Assembly: GCA_027943335.1 (NCBI GenBank)
Contig: BSBK01014797.1
Span: forward strand, 1-64,000
Length of the DNA: 64,000 bases
Source of the DNA: Chamaecyparis obtusa
Lineage: Eukaryota; Streptophyta; Pinopsida; Cupressales; Cupressaceae
Reading direction: 5' to 3'
The first letter of the stretch is position 1, and every line of letters begins with the position of its first letter. Shown piece after piece: positions 60,944-64,000 of the stretch. The position numbers were made by a program, and so were the translations under genes. A model generated the notes under the pieces. It searched no databases, was not told where the DNA came from, and worked only from the letters and a program-made list of their open reading frames with translations.

Positions 60944-62619
60944 AGAGTACACATCGTGACACCTTATAATATTGTAGATAACATGAAGAAGGTGAATGTC
61001 ACCATGTCCATGTGGGACTCTTTGGCTCTTCTAGGACAGCTTGAAATTTTGAAGAAGGCCATGACAGAAGTAGCAACTCCTCAACTTGCAAGAGAAGCTG
61101 CAAAGCTAGTGTTGGTTAACACTGATCAAGAAAAGGAGGCTCCAAGTAGAAACTCCAAAGGAAATGCCATTCAAGGTAGGAAGTCAAAGCCACCACCCTT
61201 TTATGTATCTTTAATCATTGGAAAATATTTAGTGTATAATTGTATGGTAGATAGTGGAGCTACTAGCACTGTAATGCCCAAGAAAGTAGCTGACCAATTA
61301 GGACTAAAATATGAGCCTTTTCAAAGAAGGTAACATAACTTGATGGATCCTCAGTCAATACTATAGGTGTGGCTAAGGATACCAGTCTGATCCTACATGC
61401 TAGTCCTAATTTTTCCATCCTCCTTGATATATATATTATAAATCTCCCTGCATTATTCGCTATATGTCTTTCAAGGGAGTTTACAGCTAGGATAGGAGGA
61501 TACCTATCTTCTGACTAGTCTCACATGTTATTTCATATAGGGTATGGGACCAAGGTCACCATTAAATTAGAACCATTAGTAGCACACCATATAGAACCTT
61601 ATGTGTCCAATACCATCAATTTAAACTACCCTATATTTGATGACAGTGACTTCCAAACCATTAGTGAAGAAAGAAAAAATATAGAGAGTATCCCTGATAT
61701 TCTTCTAGATGAAAGAGCTTCAGAGGCCCAAGAAAATATTATCTGGGATTTTGGTTTGGGAAGTTATCTGATACAAGAGAGTGGAGCCATAGAACCAAAC
61801 CCCCTCAAAGGAGATACTGATTCAAAAGATCAGAATAATCAGGTTTGGGAACTATTTTTTGATGGATCTAGAAGTAGACATGGTTCTGGTGGTGGTGCTA
61901 TGCTAGTATTCCCAAAAGGAGAAAGGTATTATATTGCCTTTAGATTTAGTTTCTCCTACACTAGGAATACTACAGAGTATGAAAGTCTAGTCAATGGACT
62001 AGAGTGGGCTAGAAAAAGAGGGCTTAAAGCTTTAAAAGTTTATAGTGATAGTGAGTTAGTTGTTAGCCAAGTAAGAGGGATAAGTGCAACCAAAAATGAA
62101 ACTTTGAAAGCATACAAGCATAGAGTTTGGGATGCAATTGAAGATTTTTGTGCTTTCAATATTGTTGCCATCCCTAGAAAGTTAAATCAAAATGTAGATA
62201 GGTTAGCTATTGTTGGATCTCAGTATGATATTCCCAATAGCATTTCAAAAGAGATAGATCAAAAGCATATCGAAGTGATTGTCAGATCCTCTATTCTTGA
62301 TAACAATGTCAATTGGCAGGTGTTTGAGAATGATGAACAAATTTTGCAGTTCTTGTTTGAGGAGGATGTCTTTTCAAGGCATAATCAAGATAGGCTATCA
62401 CAAAACTATGGTGATCAAGTGATACAACTCAAGTCCAATAAGATGTCTAGAGGTGTTGTTACATTAGAGACTATCTTCAACAAGGATGATGAAATTAAGA
62501 AAAGCAAGGCTAGCCTAGTAGTCCAACAAGAACATTATGTCAAGCTAGAGTTGGAACCAGGTAAGAGACTACAGTTTGGAAAGGTAAAAACTGAATTGGA
62601 AAAGAAAGCTTACACATAG
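60944..62619 (+). pseudogene. Gypsy element 2 protease plus extra RNase H domain
   Basis: Protease MVDSGATSTVMPKK (Asp at 61,250), in frame with gag. A frameshift follows at about 61,331, and from 61,525 the frame is open to 62,619. The RNase H domain (61,843-62,215) reads WELFFDGSRSRHGSGGGAML, TTEYESLVNGLEWARKRGL, YSDSELVVSQV and NVDRLA, so all four expected acidic positions are intact. This is the better copy for judging that the domain was functional. TAG at 62,617 is shared with element 1. Confidence 0.85.
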
Positions 62620-64000
62620 TTATTCAAAGAGTTCAATGATGTATTTTCATGGCAATATGAAGACCTCAAAGGTTTTGATCCATCCCTTGCTTAGCACACC
62701 ATTGAGTTAGAATCAAATGCCAAACTAGTGAGGAAAAAGGAAAGGCCTATTAATCCCAAGCTTGAGCCACTTATACATAAAGAGGTACTCAAATTGATAG
62801 AAAGTGGTATCATCTACCCCATTAAGCATGCTAGTTGGGTTTCCAACCTTGTTCCAGTCAGGAAGAAGAATGGGGAGCTGAGGTTGTGTGTTGACTTCAG
62901 GGATCTTAACAAGAACTCACTAAAAGATCGCCATCCATTACCCTCCATGCAACAAATTCTACAATGTGTCTCTGGATCTGAGAGATTTTCATTATTGGAT
63001 GGCTATTCAGGATACAATCAGATCCTAGTGAATGAAGAGGATCAATATATGCATTTACAACCAAGTGGGGAACCATGGCTTATCAAAAGATGCCCTTTGG
63101 TTTGTCAAATGCAGGTGCTACATTTCAAAAGGCAATGGATATGGCCTTTAAAAGCCTCATGTACAAGTTTTTTCTGGTCTACTTAGATGACATAACTATC
63201 TATTCAAAGCATGCAGTAGATCACATCAAACATTTGAGGAAGATTTTTGAAAGGTGTAGAGAATTTGGGATATCTCTTAATCCCAAGAAGTGTGTGTTTG
63301 CAGTTAATGAAGGAAAATTATTGGGATATGTAGTATCCAAAGAAGGAATTACAATGGATCTTGAGAGAATTGCAGCTATCCTAGAGCTACCCCTACCACA
63401 TCACAAGAAAGGTCTCCAATCTTTCATAGGAAAGATTAATTTTGTTAGGAGATTCTTGCCTAACATTGCAAATTTACTTAAGCCTTTGACAACCATGTTA
63501 AAGAAGAGTTCAACTTTTAGTTGGACTAAGGAAAGGACATCCAATTTACAAGCTATCAAAGAGGCCTTAATAGAAGCCCCTTGCTCTCCTAAACCCAAAT
63601 TTTAGTAAGGATTTTATCCTTTATGCTTATGGAGGTCATGATGCCATATCAGTAATGTTGACCCAAGAAAATTCAGATGGATTGGAGCAGCCTATTGCTT
63701 TCTTTAGCAAAAGTTTAGAAAAGTATGAATAGAGATACTCTTTTGTAGAGAAACATGTACTTGTTGTGGTGAAAAGCCTTAAAAAGTTCAGATACCTATT
63801 GACCCATAGCAAGGTACATTTAAAAGTTACTCATCCAAGTGTAAATGAGTTTTTGCTTTCCAAGGACCTAAATGAGAAAAGAGCTAGTTGGATCACCAAG
63901 GTGATGGAATATGACATAGATATTCAAACTACCAAGCTGGTTAGAGGAAGAGGTCTTTGTGAGCATTTGGTAGAGGATGAGAGTTCAAAGAAATCAGAGA
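62620..64000 (+). pseudogene. Gypsy element 2 RT and start of degenerate RNase H
   Basis: RT begins with RPINPKLEPLIHKEVLKLIE, then RLCVDFRDLNKN and FSLLDGYSGYNQI. A frameshift near 63,045 (a few bases lost relative to element 1) is followed by YQKMPFGLSNAGATFQ and YLDDITIYSK (about 63,183). A second shift occurs near 63,585. The gypsy RNase H again has AYGGH in place of the catalytic TDAS and VTHPS in place of TDH, showing that loss of these residues predates the split of the two copies. TAG near 63,729. The sequence runs to the window end. Confidence 0.88.

Larger units (their letters stand above)
58477..64000 (+). mobile_element. Ty3/gypsy element 2 internal region, truncated by the window
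   Basis: Second copy of the same family, using the LTR at 55,038-58,476 as its 5' LTR. It has gag (59,216-60,943), protease and extra RNase H (60,944-62,619), RT and the start of the degenerate gypsy RNase H (62,620-64,000). Domain order and most sequence match element 1. Its integrase and 3' LTR lie outside. Confidence 0.88.

Overview
This looks like nuclear DNA of a land plant, and a large repeat-rich genome, possibly a gymnosperm, is my best guess. The basis is very AT-rich sequence, Ty3/gypsy elements with LTRs above 3 kb, Ty1/copia and plant L1-type LINE remnants, a DREB-type AP2/ERF domain and a plant NO VEIN-like ATPase gene start. The gymnosperm part is inference. I see no convincing intact host gene, no rRNA or tRNA gene and no CRISPR array. 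Almost everything that codes is broken.

Layout. 1-8.75 kb: two decayed convergent genes between two arrays of the same short motif (about 20 bp, core GGTCCTAATTGAGTCTAATT) in inverted orientation. The left array is cut by the window edge. The minus-strand gene has phase-compatible exons, encodes a basic N-terminus and a Cys/His-rich transposase-like body, and its first intron is almost entirely the array. This is the best candidate here for a poorly described mobile system. 8.75-11.5 kb: AT-rich DNA with a tandem duplication. 11.5-26.1 kb: four copies of a unit made of the upstream region plus first exon of a NO VEIN/HSP90-like ATPase gene. They are broken up by a minus-strand copia gag remnant (18.2-19.1 kb) and a nearly full-length dead LINE (19.27-24.16 kb, minus).

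26.1-35 kb: small tandem repeats, then a frameshifted DREB2-like AP2/ERF gene (29.3-30.1 kb). Its upstream 2.2 kb recurs as a direct repeat at 33.7-34.9 kb. 35-36.86 kb: non-coding DNA resembling the end of a retroelement LTR. 36.86-38.59 kb: a copia integrase-RT fragment cut off in mid-domain by the next insertion.

38.59-64 kb: a nested and tandem Ty3/gypsy complex. A plus-strand element starts at 38,594 inside the copia RT. Its 5' LTR is itself split by a related minus-strand element (38,975-45,677) with a perfect 5-bp target duplication (ctaag). The plus-strand coding region (48.7-54.8 kb) is followed by a 3.4-kb LTR (55,038-58,476). That LTR also serves as the 5' LTR of a second copy running off the window. 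The plus elements read gag - protease - an extra RNase H - RT - degenerate gypsy RNase H - integrase. An RNase H before the RT is not the usual gypsy order. The nested minus element keeps gag but has lost pol, which is replaced by a long acidic open frame. Retrotransposition, nested insertion, LTR recombination and decay of Gln codons to stops together explain most of the sequence.
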